Positions 41,939-51,438 are shown, counted from the stretch's first letter. The stretch: DNA of 64,000 nucleotides from Acidiflorens sp963847715 (GCA_963847715.1 CAWKAZ010000001.1:1-64000); one strand, 5' to 3'. Notes: a model not told the origin generated them from the sequence alone. A program made the numbers and translations.

Positions 41939-43330
41939 CTAGTGCTTCACCTCCGCCGTCTCGTGCACATGCGCCTCAGGCAACAGCGTGCGCAATTCGA
42001 AGATGGAGATCATCGGGAGAACACGAACGAACAGCCACATGGCCGTAAGGAACAGGCCGATGGTGCCGGCAAATGTCATCCAGTCCCACTTCGTCGGATA
42101 GTACTGGCCAAACGAGGATGTCAGGAAGTCGCGGCTCAAGCTGACGCAAACAATAATGAAGCGCTCCAGCCACATGCCGACGAGCACGACAAACGAAATC
42201 AGCCAAAGCCACCCGGTTGAAACACGGAACTTCTTCAACCACAGCACCTGCGGAATGCCAATGTTGCAGGCGAGCAGCGCCATGTATACCAACCTGTACG
42301 GTCCGTGCAGCCGGTTCCAGAGCAGGAACGAATCGTAATGACTGCCGCTGTACCAGCCCATGAACGCTTCCATGCCGTAGCCGTAAGCCACGATGAGCCC
42401 GGTGGCGAGCATTACTTTGGCCGAAGTCTCCAGGTGCCGCATGGTGATGAAATCTTCGAGCTTGTAGATGGCGCGAATCGGAATCGCTAGACAAAGCACC
42501 ATGGCGAAACCTGAATAGATGGCGCCCGCGACAAAGTACGGCGGGAAAATCGTAGTGTGCCAGCCCGGGACGATGCCGACCGCGAAATCGAAGCTCACTA
42601 CTGTGTGCACCGAGAGCACGAGAGGTGTTGCGAGTCCGGCCAACAGTAGGTAAGCGGTCTCATAACGATGCCAATGACGTGCGGAGCCGCGCCATCCCAT
42701 GGCGAGCAGGCCATAGATGCGCTGCACCCACGGATTCTCGGCGCGATCGCGCATGGTGGCAAAATCCGGGATCAATCCGACAAACCAGAACACCAGCGAA
42801 ATTGTGCCGTAAGTCGAAACCGCGAAAACGTCCCACACCAGCGGGCTGCGGAAATTCGGCCAGTAGTTCATCGTGTTCGGATACGGAAAGAGCCAGTATG
42901 CGAGCCACGGACGTCCGGTGTGAGCAAGCGGGAAGATGCCTGCGCAAGCCACGGCAAACAGGGTCATCGCTTCCGCGAAGCGGTTGATGGAGTTTCGCCA
43001 GGTCTGCCGCAGCAAAGCAAGAATGGCGGATATAAGTGTGCCTGCGTGGCCAATACCGATCCACCACACAAAGTTGACGATGGCGAATCCCCAGCCGATT
43101 GGAATGTTGATGCCCCAGATCCCGGTACCTTTAATAAACAGGTAGCCAAGGGCCAGCATCAGCATATTCATCATCGAGAACACGATCAGAAAGCCGAAGA
43201 TCCATCCCAGAGAGATGGGACGGGTCAGCACGATGTTGCTGATCTTCTCGGTGATGGTGGAGAAGGTATGACCCGGGGCAATGACCGGCACTCGCCTGTC
43301 TGCCACGGGTATTTGTGTGTTGGTCGCCAT
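41939..43330 (-). CDS. actC: alternative complex III membrane subunit ActC (NrfD/PsrC family)
   Basis: A 463-residue integral membrane protein with about ten helices, related to NrfD/PsrC quinol-interacting subunits. Segments such as FVWWIGIGHAGTLISAILALLRQTWRNSINRFAEAMTLFAVACAG and HTVVSFDFAVGIVPGWHTTIFPPYFVAGAIYSG form the quinol-binding module. It is expected to oxidise menaquinol and hand electrons to ActB. Confidence 0.93.
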   Translation of the reverse strand: MATNTQIPVADRRVPVIAPGHTFSTITEKISNIVLTRPISLGWIFGFLIVFSMMNMLMLALGYLFIKGTGIWGINIPIGWGFAIVNFVWWIGIGHAGTLISAILALLRQTWRNSINRFAEAMTLFAVACAGIFPLAHTGRPWLAYWLFPYPNTMNYWPNFRSPLVWDVFAVSTYGTISLVFWFVGLIPDFATMRDRAENPWVQRIYGLLAMGWRGSARHWHRYETAYLLLAGLATPLVLSVHTVVSFDFAVGIVPGWHTTIFPPYFVAGAIYSGFAMVLCLAIPIRAIYKLEDFITMRHLETSAKVMLATGLIVAYGYGMEAFMGWYSGSHYDSFLLWNRLHGPYRLVYMALLACNIGIPQVLWLKKFRVSTGWLWLISFVVLVGMWLERFIIVCVSLSRDFLTSSFGQYYPTKWDWMTFAGTIGLFLTAMWLFVRVLPMISIFELRTLLPEAHVHETAEVKH

Positions 43331-43356
43331 GCCTTACATGCGCTCCACTGCTCAGG

Positions 43357-43440
43357 TTCTTGGTGTCAGGTCCCAGGTGTCAGGTTTCGATCTTCGGTCT
43401 TCCGAGACCCGAGACCTAAGAACTGAGAACTCTCCAACAT
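43357..43440. repeat. degenerate heptamer repeat overlapping the actB 3' end
   Basis: Copies of GTCAGGT, CCAGGTG, CCCGAGA and CTGAGAA recur with a period near seven. The repeat encodes the last residues of ActB (LGSRKTEDRNLTPGT) and fills the gap before actC. Confidence 0.55.
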
Positions 43441-46400
43441 TGCTTCCGACTTCGCTTCTAATTCAGGGTTCGGATTCCGGACTTCTGCCAAGTACGTCGT
43501 GCGCGGTCGCGTATTCAAATCGGCCAGCAGCGAGTAATTTCTCGGCTGCGCCTTCCACTTGTTTACCTTACTGTTCGGATCATTCAGATTGCCGAAAATA
43601 ATCGCATTCGCCGGACAGGACTGCTGGCAGGCCGTCTGCAATTCCTCGCCAATGCGGATATCCTTGCCATCGCGCACCGAAGCCGTCTCCACGTCGATGC
43701 GGCGCTCATTGATGCGCTGCACGCAGTAGGTACATTTTTCCATTACGCCGCGGCTGCGCACCGTCACATCCGGATTGCGCATGAGCTTGAACTGCGGCGT
43801 CTCCCAATCCGAGAAGAGCAGGAAATTGAACCGACGTACCTTGTACGGGCAGTTATTCGAACAATAGCGCGTTCCGACGCAGCGGTTATAGACCATGTCG
43901 TTCAGGCCTTCGCTGCTGTGTGTGGTCGCCTGCACCGGACAAACCAGCTCGCAAGGCGCGTTCTCGCACTGCATGCAGGGCACGGGCTGGAAGAATCCTT
44001 TGGGATTTTCGCGCGGACCATTGTAGTAAGCGTCCACGCGCAGCCAGTGCATGTGGCGCCCTTTCAACGTCTGTTCCTTGCCGACCACGGCAACGTTGTT
44101 TTCCGACTGGCAAGCGACGATGCAGTTGTTGCAGCCGACGCACGCATTCAGGTCGATCGCCATGCCCCAGGAGTAAGCTTCCTTGTCGTAATCGAAGCTC
44201 TGTTTATAAAGGGTGAGTTCCGCCGGTGGCTCGTCTTCCTTAGCGAAATTCGGCTCTTTCTTGTACTCCTCTAGGCTGCGTTCCCGCACAAGCGGACGTT
44301 CGCCGACAGGAGTCTCCATCGTCTGGTAGCCCTGGGTGCTGGCAAGTTGATAAGTCTCGCCGGTCGGCGTGAGCTTCGCGCCCTCTGCGAACCATGGAGC
44401 CTGACTGGTACGCAGCGGGTAAACGTCAAAGCCCGTGTCGGTGCCGACGCGCCCGGCGCGAGTGCGGCCGTAACCCATGAATACGGTGATCGAATTGTCG
44501 GGATGGCCGGCTTGAATCCAGACTGGGCCTTTGACTTTCTTTCCGTTGAATTCCAACTCGGCTACATCTTTGAAACTCAGCTTCAACCGCTCGGCCATTG
44601 CCGGGCCGATCATGATCGGGTTGTCCCAGGTCAGCTTGGTCAGCGGCTTCGGCAATTCCTGCAACCAACCGTTGTTCGAAAAGCGGCCGTCGTAGATCGA
44701 AGGATCGCGACGAAAGTTGAGCTCATAGCTGCCGGTCGGAGCCGGCGATTCCAGTTTCTCGCCTGCGGAAAGGAAGCCTGGTCCTTCAAACAAGCCGGTC
44801 GCAGCACTCGTGGTTCTCAGTCCGACATTCTTGGGCGCGAAGGTGGTGCCGGCAATCCAGCCATCATGTAGGGACTTGCGCCAGAAGGCATCGAAGTCAG
44901 CACCGGTATGCTGCTTCTGCCAGTACTGTTGAACCAGATCGTGCCCAGTAATGCCGGATTGCCCCGCTAGGATCGTGACGATCTCGTGCGCAGTCTTACC
45001 CCCGTAGAGCGGCTCAATCAGAGGCTGAACGAGCGAGACAGTTCCGTCGTAGGCGCGTGCGTCACTCCACGATTCGAGGTAGTGCGCTTCGGGCACATGC
45101 CACTGGCAAAGCTCGGCCGTTTCGTTACGGTGAGAACCTAGATAGACCTTCAGATTGACGGCATTAGATTTCAACGCCGAAGCGAATTCGAGTTCGGCAG
45201 GCGCGTCATAGGCAGGGTTGCCACCCAGGATCAACAGCAAATCAACCTTACCAGCACGCATATCTTCAGTCAGCGAATGAAGCGACTCACTCCGCTTTAC
45301 GGTATTGGCGTCCACCGGTTCGGTGTAGAAAACCGTCTGGCCGACGTTGCCGAGCACCTGATTCATCTGATGAGCGAGCGCATGGACGACTGGCGGCTGA
45401 TGATCTCCGGCAATGATGACGCTGGAACCCTTATGGGACTGCAGGTCTTTGACGAGGGCAGAAACAAACTTGGGATCACCCTCTTTAGCGCTGGACAGGC
45501 ACAAGTTCAGCTCGGCGGCGAATTTCTTGACGTCACTCGCGGATATCGGCAGCCGATGATCCGCCTTCATTCCCGTCGAACTCGGCGTGCTCTCGATGAC
45601 ATACAGCCGATTCATGTTCCCGTCAGGATTGCGCCGAGCAGCGAAATCGCGCGTGTAGCGCGCCGAGCCCGGGAATCCAGCGTAGAGGAAATCAGCGTCG
45701 AGCGAAACAATGACGTCAGCCTTCGACAAGTCGTAGCGCGTTTCAACCGGTTCGTCGAACGCCAGCTTCGCGCCTTCATAGACGTTGTCGCGATTGATTG
45801 GCTCGTAAACGTGCCACTTCGCTTGCGGATTCGCTTCCAGATAGCCGCGGATCTGCGCGGCCAGCGTCGGTGACGTGACGCCTTGCGTCAGAATCCGGAC
45901 TCCGCCGCCCGCCATGCTTTTCTGTACGCTCATCGGACCGCGAACGGCTTCCATGAAAGCAGTCCAGGAGCGAACATCGCCCATGTAGGTGATGTTCTGC
46001 GCGCGGTCCGGGTCGTAAAGATCGAGAACCGATGCCTGCGCGTACACGTCCGTGCCACCGAGGCTCGCTGGGTGCTGCGGATTGCCTTCCACTTTCGTCG
46101 GGCGGAAAAGGTGGCTTTCTACCAGGATCGGCGAAGCGTACCCACCTAACGTAAACGCCGTCGCGTAGAACATCGGACGGCCGGGAACGACGTTTTCCGG
46201 CTGCCGGACGTACGGCACGATCTCGGTATTCGGCATGCGCGTACAACCGGTCAGTCCGGCTAGCGCCAGAGACGCGCCCATGGTCTTCAGGAAGCCGCGT
46301 CGCGAAAAATCGTCGAGCCACTCCGAGGCACCCTTCGGGAACTCCCGGTGCATCATCTCCTGGAACTCTTCGCTGCCCGCGAGTTCTTCGAGGCTGCGCC

Positions 46401-46533
46401 AGTATTCCGGACCGGTCGTGTCCGCGATCTGTTCCTTCACGGTCGCCAGGTCAAGCTGCTTGCGCTTGCTCGGGCAGACGTCAGATCCGGCACTGCCTCT
46501 GGCCGCTTTTGTCTTGTGCTCGTCCATGCTCAT
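43366..46533 (-). CDS. actB: alternative complex III iron-sulfur/molybdopterin-like subunit ActB
   Basis: A 1055-residue fusion of a molybdopterin-oxidoreductase-like domain and an Fe-S domain. A twin-arginine motif SRRGFLK at 77-83 is internal because of a longer N-terminus, as usual for ActB. The Mo-like half probably lacks the cofactor, as in known ACIII. The C-terminal Fe-S part from about 790 carries CVGCNNCIVAC, CMQCENAPCELVC, CSNNC and CTYCVQRI groups for three to four clusters. The last 20 or so residues are encoded by heptamer-like repeat DNA (43357-43440), so the C-terminus is probably variable. A second ATG lies two codons in. Confidence 0.93.
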   Translation of the reverse strand: MSMDEHKTKAARGSAGSDVCPSKRKQLDLATVKEQIADTTGPEYWRSLEELAGSEEFQEMMHREFPKGASEWLDDFSRRGFLKTMGASLALAGLTGCTRMPNTEIVPYVRQPENVVPGRPMFYATAFTLGGYASPILVESHLFRPTKVEGNPQHPASLGGTDVYAQASVLDLYDPDRAQNITYMGDVRSWTAFMEAVRGPMSVQKSMAGGGVRILTQGVTSPTLAAQIRGYLEANPQAKWHVYEPINRDNVYEGAKLAFDEPVETRYDLSKADVIVSLDADFLYAGFPGSARYTRDFAARRNPDGNMNRLYVIESTPSSTGMKADHRLPISASDVKKFAAELNLCLSSAKEGDPKFVSALVKDLQSHKGSSVIIAGDHQPPVVHALAHQMNQVLGNVGQTVFYTEPVDANTVKRSESLHSLTEDMRAGKVDLLLILGGNPAYDAPAELEFASALKSNAVNLKVYLGSHRNETAELCQWHVPEAHYLESWSDARAYDGTVSLVQPLIEPLYGGKTAHEIVTILAGQSGITGHDLVQQYWQKQHTGADFDAFWRKSLHDGWIAGTTFAPKNVGLRTTSAATGLFEGPGFLSAGEKLESPAPTGSYELNFRRDPSIYDGRFSNNGWLQELPKPLTKLTWDNPIMIGPAMAERLKLSFKDVAELEFNGKKVKGPVWIQAGHPDNSITVFMGYGRTRAGRVGTDTGFDVYPLRTSQAPWFAEGAKLTPTGETYQLASTQGYQTMETPVGERPLVRERSLEEYKKEPNFAKEDEPPAELTLYKQSFDYDKEAYSWGMAIDLNACVGCNNCIVACQSENNVAVVGKEQTLKGRHMHWLRVDAYYNGPRENPKGFFQPVPCMQCENAPCELVCPVQATTHSSEGLNDMVYNRCVGTRYCSNNCPYKVRRFNFLLFSDWETPQFKLMRNPDVTVRSRGVMEKCTYCVQRINERRIDVETASVRDGKDIRIGEELQTACQQSCPANAIIFGNLNDPNSKVNKWKAQPRNYSLLADLNTRPRTTYLAEVRNPNPELEAKSEAMLESSQFLGLGSRKTEDRNLTPGT

Positions 46534-46540
46534 CTTGAAT

Positions 46541-46575
46541 TCAGCTCTCAGCTCTCAGCTGCCAGCTCTCACTTA
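46541..46575. repeat. tandem heptamer repeat in the actA-actB spacer
   Basis: CAGCTCTCAGCTCTCAGCTG then CCAGCTCTCAC: four copies of a seven-base unit close to AGCTCTC in the 55-base gap between actA and actB. Confidence 0.65.
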
Positions 46576-46588
46576 AAGCCCCCAACCC

Positions 46589-47296
46589 CTATCGATGACA
46601 CGTGTTGCAGCTCGTAATGTCTTTTACTGACCGCACGTTGTATGCGTCTTTCAACGCATTGCCCAGCGCGATCTGATCGTCGTATTTCTTGCCGCCAAAC
46701 TCAACGTCATTCTTGGACATCGGATCGTTCACCGGAGGCTCATAACGCATATTGAATACCTGCTCGCGCGGACGCAGATATTTCTCAGGCGCGCGATGAC
46801 ACTCGAGACAAAATTCCATCTGTAGCGACGCATATTGGTACATCAGCGGCATCTGGTCGACGGGGCCGTGGCAGGTGTTACAGCCGACGCCTTTGGTGAC
46901 GTGAATGCTGTGATTGAAATACACAAAGTCCGGCAGCTGGTTCACGCGCGTCCATTCGAGCGACCTGCCCGTGCGGAAGCTTTCACGCACCGGCTCGAGG
47001 TATGCGGCATTCGTCCAGATCTGCGCATGGCAGTTGATGCAAGTCTTGGTGGGAGGAATACCGGCGAAGCTCGATTGCTCGACCGAAGTGTGACAGTAGC
47101 GACAATCAATGCCCAGCCCGGTCACGTGATGCTGGTGGCTGAAGGGCACGGGCTGCGACTTCCGCACGCCCGCATTCGTGATATAGGGAGAGCGCTCCAA
47201 TTCCATCAGAAGCGCGAAGAGTCCGGCTGCGGCAAATACCGCCACGACCAAGGAGGCTCGGGCAATCGCATTGCTGCTGCGTGGAAAGATCTGCAT
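46589..47296 (-). CDS. actA: alternative complex III pentaheme cytochrome c ActA
   Basis: A 235-residue multiheme cytochrome. An N-terminal anchor helix (about 13-31) is followed by five CxxCH sites: CRYCH, CINCH, CNTCH, CLECH and a last CNTCH four residues from the end. Additional His residues (HQHHVTGLG, YFNHSIHVT) can serve as axial ligands. ActA transfers electrons from ActB to ActE or directly to the oxidase. It is the first gene of the twelve-gene run 47296-34374, so the operon promoter should lie in 47297-47561. Confidence 0.93.
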   Translation of the reverse strand: MQIFPRSSNAIARASLVVAVFAAAGLFALLMELERSPYITNAGVRKSQPVPFSHQHHVTGLGIDCRYCHTSVEQSSFAGIPPTKTCINCHAQIWTNAAYLEPVRESFRTGRSLEWTRVNQLPDFVYFNHSIHVTKGVGCNTCHGPVDQMPLMYQYASLQMEFCLECHRAPEKYLRPREQVFNMRYEPPVNDPMSKNDVEFGGKKYDDQIALGNALKDAYNVRSVKDITSCNTCHR

Positions 47297-47561
47297 TGAT
47301 ATGAAGTCTTAAAAATTTATTGCGGAATCGGCCTGCGCCGCTCCCGGCTGACCACTTGGGTATGATTTACGTCACGTACTGAGGTGACGAAGGATACTGA
47401 AACACGTGAGTATAACAGTTGACAGGCGAATTGGAATAGGCCGATGCATCTTTTCTTCTGCCGAATGTCGTTCCGAATCGGGAAGTTGAATGTTGAGAAA
47501 ATCAGCAGTTGTTTTATACGGAATAAATACATTTGCGAAAAACGGGCCGCGCCAACAATCG
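47297..47561 (-). promoter_or_regulatory. upstream region of the act-cta operon
   Basis: 265 bases without a supported gene between the actA start and the end of the aldehyde dehydrogenase gene. On the minus strand a TATACT box lies near 47410, but the -35 position has no good TTGACA match. Leader sequences of the large operon must start here or read through from upstream. Confidence 0.35.
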
Positions 47562-49007
47562 CTATCGTAAATGCATCACTAGCAGCTTGGATTCGGTCAT
47601 TTCCTGAATGGAATCCCGCAGGCCTTCGCGTCCAAGCCCGGAATCCTTGATCCCGCCATAGGGCATGTGATCAATACGGAATGTCGGAACGTCCCCGGCG
47701 ATTAAACCTCCGACTTCGAGTTCATCGTAAGCTTGAAAAATCAGCTTCGCGTCGCGGGTAAAAAGTCCTGCCTGCAGGCCGTAGGCGGAACTGTTGAGCT
47801 GCTTCATCGCAGACGCAAAGTCGTTGTAGGGTTCAACCGTCACGACCGGAGCAAAAATTTCCTGGCAGTTCACTTTCATCGTGGGCTTGGTACTGGTGAG
47901 CACGGTGGGTTCGAACAGCGAGCCTTTGCGTTTGCCACCGCAAAGCAAGCGCGCGCCGCCGCGAACCGCTTCCTCAACCCAATCGGCGGCACGAACTGCG
48001 TCACTTTCGCGGATAAGCGGGCCGAGGTCAATGGTTTCGTCGAGCGGATCACCGACTCTTAATTTGCTAACCGCAGCCAGTAGCAGTTCGGTGAATTTTC
48101 CGTAGACAGAATGCTCGACCAGAATGCGCTGTACCGAGATACAAGACTGTCCAGCATAGGCGAAGCCGCCAGTGACACAACGATCGGCCGCGTAGGAAAG
48201 ATCCGCATCACTGTGGACGATGACGCCGGAATTCCCTCCCAACTCAAGAACGACCTTCTTTTTTCCTGCGTTATTCTTGATCGCCCATCCGACCGAGGCG
48301 CTTCCTGTAAAACTGATGAGCTTGATGCGCTCGTCTGTGACCAGCAGTCCGGAATCTTCGTTCGAGAGGAGGACTGCGTTGAATCCGCCGTCTGGCCACC
48401 CGGCCTGCTGGATCACTTCCGCCAGAAGCAGCGAAGTCAGCGGCGTTTGCGGCGCTGGCTTCAGCACCATCGAACAACCAGCCGCAATCGCCGGAGCTAC
48501 TTTGTGTGCCACCAGGTTCAAAGGGAAATTGAAGGGAGTGATCCCGGCGATGGGGCCTAGCGGAAACCGTTTGACAATACCCCAGCGTCCCGCTGTCGAT
48601 TGCTGCCAATCGAGCGGCAGATATTCGCCGTAGCCGCGCACCGTCTCCTCAGCAGCAATATTGAAAGTGAAAACCGCGCGGTCCACTTCCATGCGGGCGC
48701 TCTTAATGGGCTTGCCTGCTTCGAGAGCAATCGTTCGCGCGAACTCATCTTTGCGATCATGAATGCCAACCGCAATCTGACGCAGAACCCTTTGCCGTTC
48801 AAATGCCGGCAAACGGCGGGTGGTTCCAAAGGCTTTGACGGCAGCGGCGATGGCCATTTCGGCATGTTGGCGTCGTCCCTGATGGACATGCGCTACGAGG
48901 GTTCCGTCATAAGGCGCCCGCACATCGACGATGTCACCTTCTTCCAGCCACTTCCCATCTAGAAAAAAGCCGTGGGTTGCAACCGGAGTCACCGTCATCT
49001 GAGCCAT
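47562..49007 (-). CDS. NAD(P)-dependent aldehyde dehydrogenase
   Basis: A 481-residue ALDH superfamily enzyme. The cofactor-binding and catalytic features are visible: TPFNFPLNLVAHKVAPAIAAG, FTGSASVG, the general base Glu in VVLELGGNSG, and the nucleophile Cys in FAYAGQSCISVQR. The phrase EIFAPVVTVEPY is typical. The sequence type is close to lactaldehyde/phosphonoacetaldehyde-like ALDHs, but the aldehyde is unknown. The frame extends to 49193; the ATG at 49007 follows GAGG/AAGGA and fits the family. With the neighbouring flavin oxidases it may oxidise aldehydes released from amines. Confidence 0.9.
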   Translation of the reverse strand: MAQMTVTPVATHGFFLDGKWLEEGDIVDVRAPYDGTLVAHVHQGRRQHAEMAIAAAVKAFGTTRRLPAFERQRVLRQIAVGIHDRKDEFARTIALEAGKPIKSARMEVDRAVFTFNIAAEETVRGYGEYLPLDWQQSTAGRWGIVKRFPLGPIAGITPFNFPLNLVAHKVAPAIAAGCSMVLKPAPQTPLTSLLLAEVIQQAGWPDGGFNAVLLSNEDSGLLVTDERIKLISFTGSASVGWAIKNNAGKKKVVLELGGNSGVIVHSDADLSYAADRCVTGGFAYAGQSCISVQRILVEHSVYGKFTELLLAAVSKLRVGDPLDETIDLGPLIRESDAVRAADWVEEAVRGGARLLCGGKRKGSLFEPTVLTSTKPTMKVNCQEIFAPVVTVEPYNDFASAMKQLNSSAYGLQAGLFTRDAKLIFQAYDELEVGGLIAGDVPTFRIDHMPYGGIKDSGLGREGLRDSIQEMTESKLLVMHLR

Positions 49008-49158
49008 TTCCTTTACCTCTTTCGACCCGCTATTGATCCGTGGCAATATTCGCGTTCTGGTTTGTGTTCGTTTCTGATTTGCATTCTTCGGTTTGCGTCT
49101 TACGATTATAGACTTCGCAGTGAGCCCTTTGTCATCGATTAGTGCAGTTTGCGACTCT

Positions 49159-49566
49159 CTATTTGCCGGGTTGCGGCTTGAAGCGCTCGTCAACTTCCAC
49201 CTGATATCCGGCGACCAGCCGGTTGGTTTCGTTCGCCATGCCGACCACCGACATCAACTCTTTGAATTGCGCATCGGTCATGCCCTGCTTCTTCGCCGAC
49301 GCGGTATGGGAAGCAATGCAGTATTCACACTGGTTTGTAACCGAGACGGCAACGTAGATCATCTCCTTGGTGAGCGGATCGAGCGCCCCTGGAGCCATGA
49401 TTTGCTTGATGTCTTCCCAGGTGCGCTTGAGCATCACGGGATCGTGAGCAATCGACTTCCAGAAATTATTGATCCAATCCGTCTTGCGCGTCGCCATGAT
49501 GTCGTCGTAGATGGCGCGCACTTCGGGGCTGGCGTCTGCGTATTCGATAAGGCCAAACAAAGACAT
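49159..49566 (-). CDS. carboxymuconolactone decarboxylase / AhpD-like protein
   Basis: A 135-residue AhpD-fold protein with the redox CxxC plus His (CEYCIASHTASAKKQGM). The CxxC-xxxH arrangement is that of peroxidase-linked alkylhydroperoxidase-like proteins rather than true CMD decarboxylases. GGAGG lies upstream of the ATG. It sits between the flavin oxidase (which would produce hydrogen peroxide) and the aldehyde dehydrogenase, so a peroxide- or aldehyde-related protective role is plausible. Confidence 0.82.
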   Translation of the reverse strand: MSLFGLIEYADASPEVRAIYDDIMATRKTDWINNFWKSIAHDPVMLKRTWEDIKQIMAPGALDPLTKEMIYVAVSVTNQCEYCIASHTASAKKQGMTDAQFKELMSVVGMANETNRLVAGYQVEVDERFKPQPGK

Positions 49567-49591
49567 GCAACCTCCAAGAAAGTCTCCGATA

Positions 49592-49645
49592 CCAGGTCTC
49601 AGGAAAATCTTCGTTGCGTCATCTCTTCTGGAACCTGAGACCTGG
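49592..49645. repeat. 12-bp inverted repeat in spacer
   Basis: CCAGGTCTCAGG at 49592-49603 and its complement CCTGAGACCTGG at 49634-49645 enclose 30 bases. It lies between two minus-strand genes and belongs to the same simple-repeat family as the heptamer runs. Confidence 0.55.
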
Positions 49646-49653
49646 GACCGCTT

Positions 49654-50946
49654 TTAGGATACCCAGTCTAGAACCTTGTAGTACGCTCCCGCGAAGGGAA
49701 GGAACCACGGCTGGCCGTTATAGAGACCGAGCGGTGCGCCGGGGAATGGAATCTCCGCAAAAGGATTGTCCGTCTTCCCTTCTGCGATCCACTGCGCCAT
49801 CTTGTGCCCCTGATACGTTGCCATGGCAACTCCGTGCCCGGCATATCCGACGGCAAAGTAGATGCCGTCCACTTGGCCCGCGTGCGGCATCATGTCGAAG
49901 CAGAAATCGAGCGTTCCGCCCCAGACGAATTCGACCTTCGTGTTCTTTAACTGCGGATAAACCTCAATCATCCCAAGCCGCAAAATCTCTGCGCTTTTAC
50001 GGATCGTCTGACCGGTCTCGGGAAAGAACGCCGCGCGGCCACCGAATAACATGCGGTTATCGGGGGTGAGCCGGTAGTAATAAAGGTAGTTCTTAGAGTC
50101 GTAGATCTGCCGGTTGCGGGGGCTCAGTTCCCTGGCCAGAGTCTCTGGAAGCACCTCAGTAGCAATGATGAACGATCCGATCGGGATAATCTTCTTCCGG
50201 AGCGCCGGAGTTGCCGCGCCGGTATAGCCGCTTGTCCCCACAAACACGTTACGCGCCCAAAATGCGCCACGAGAAGTATTGAGCTTGAAGCCGGGCGCGC
50301 CCTCCCGCAGTTCACGCTGGATATTCTGCAGTCGTGTCCGCTCGCAGATCTGCGCCCCGGATCGGATGGCAGCGGAGGCCAGTCCTGCCACATATTTCGC
50401 TGGATTGACGCCAACCGATATTTCGTCAACCATGCCACCGTAATAAATGTCCGACCCGATTTCGCTGCGAAGTTGGTGGCGGGGAACAACGCGCAATCGA
50501 TGATCGAATTCACGTGCAATCACTTCGACCTGTCGGGCATAGTCGTCGAAGTGCGCCTGCTTGCACGCAACCTCGAGGTGTCCCGTGCGCGCGAAATCGC
50601 AGGCGATGTTCTCTTCGTTCACAATTCGTTCAACAGCGGAGATGGTCTCGATCGAAGCGGCGTACATTCGCTGCGTCAATTCGCGGCCGTACATCGAGAT
50701 GAGTTTATTGACGCCCAGCTTCAGTCCGGTGAGCACCATGCCGCCATTGCGAGAACTGGCACCCCAGCCAATGGTTTCCGATTCGAGCACGACGACTTTC
50801 GCTCCGCGTTTCGCTAGCGTGAGCGCGGCGGAGAGTCCCGTGAATCCCGCTCCAACGACGGCAACGTCGGCGGTCGCCGGCAAAGGCTGCGCCTGAGGAG
50901 CGGGCATTTGAATTGTGGTGAGCCAGTAGTTGAGTTCCTGGGGCAT
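49654..50946 (-). CDS. FAD-dependent amine/amino-acid oxidoreductase (DAO family, PuuB-like)
   Basis: A 430-residue DAO-family flavoprotein. The dinucleotide-binding motif is VAVVGAGFTGLSAALTLAKRGAKVVVLE; the following GWGASSRNGG is the FAD-contact loop characteristic of gamma-glutamylputrescine oxidase (PuuB) and related enzymes. The C-terminal GYAGHGVAMATYQGHKMA closes the FAD site. It oxidises an amine or amino acid to an imine/aldehyde with release of peroxide or reduced flavin. The substrate is not known. PuuA and PuuD are absent from the window. Confidence 0.85.
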   Translation of the reverse strand: MPQELNYWLTTIQMPAPQAQPLPATADVAVVGAGFTGLSAALTLAKRGAKVVVLESETIGWGASSRNGGMVLTGLKLGVNKLISMYGRELTQRMYAASIETISAVERIVNEENIACDFARTGHLEVACKQAHFDDYARQVEVIAREFDHRLRVVPRHQLRSEIGSDIYYGGMVDEISVGVNPAKYVAGLASAAIRSGAQICERTRLQNIQRELREGAPGFKLNTSRGAFWARNVFVGTSGYTGAATPALRKKIIPIGSFIIATEVLPETLARELSPRNRQIYDSKNYLYYYRLTPDNRMLFGGRAAFFPETGQTIRKSAEILRLGMIEVYPQLKNTKVEFVWGGTLDFCFDMMPHAGQVDGIYFAVGYAGHGVAMATYQGHKMAQWIAEGKTDNPFAEIPFPGAPLGLYNGQPWFLPFAGAYYKVLDWVS

Positions 50947-50949
50947 CTG

Positions 50950-51438
50950 CTACCGAGTCCTAGATGGAATGCCTTTTTGAACGGCCAAGTGGCGAAACTC
51001 TTCGCGAGATTGCTCTGTGAAAGCCCGCTTTGGAAAGACGAGCATTGCATTGCCGATAGTCAAAAGCCCAAGTGTCGCTGGCGTATCGAGCATTAACCTA
51101 AAGCCTTCCCACTTAATCTCGCTCCGGCTGGTTGGAGATGCTGTCGTCACACCAGCCTCGTCAATCTGAGCAACGATCTGTTCGTTTGTCACGCTCTTCT
51201 GAAAATGATCCCTCAAATGTCGGCCCGGGTAGGCTAAGGCGATCCAGATGAAAAACATCCCAAGCAACATCAGCCAGTAAAGCGGGGATGGTTTCTGGGT
51301 AAGCACAATTGCGATCGTCGCGATGCCGACTGCGAGCCACTGCATGCGGAAACGTGTGATCGACCGATTATCTCCATATCCCTCCTTGCCGGCTTCCATT
51401 AGATCCTCAATAGTAAGAACATAGCTGACTTCAATCAT
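50950..51438 (-). CDS. YcxB-like membrane protein
   Basis: A 162-residue protein with two adjacent transmembrane helices (about 34-47 and 55-70) and a C-terminal YcxB-type domain (ITEAGV-like TNEQIVAQIDEAGVTT, KWEGFRLMLDTP, PKRAF). The function is unknown. The ATG at 51438 overlaps the TGA of the upstream oxidase (TGATG), indicating coupled translation; a GTG one codon upstream is also possible. Confidence 0.7.
   Translation of the reverse strand: MIEVSYVLTIEDLMEAGKEGYGDNRSITRFRMQWLAVGIATIAIVLTQKPSPLYWLMLLGMFFIWIALAYPGRHLRDHFQKSVTNEQIVAQIDEAGVTTASPTSRSEIKWEGFRLMLDTPATLGLLTIGNAMLVFPKRAFTEQSREEFRHLAVQKGIPSRTR

Noticed and set aside
47405..47432. REP-like match (CAGTTGAC and GGCGAATT) upstream of actA
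   Set aside because: The two parts are in opposite orientation to each other compared with the repeat, so it is not a copy.
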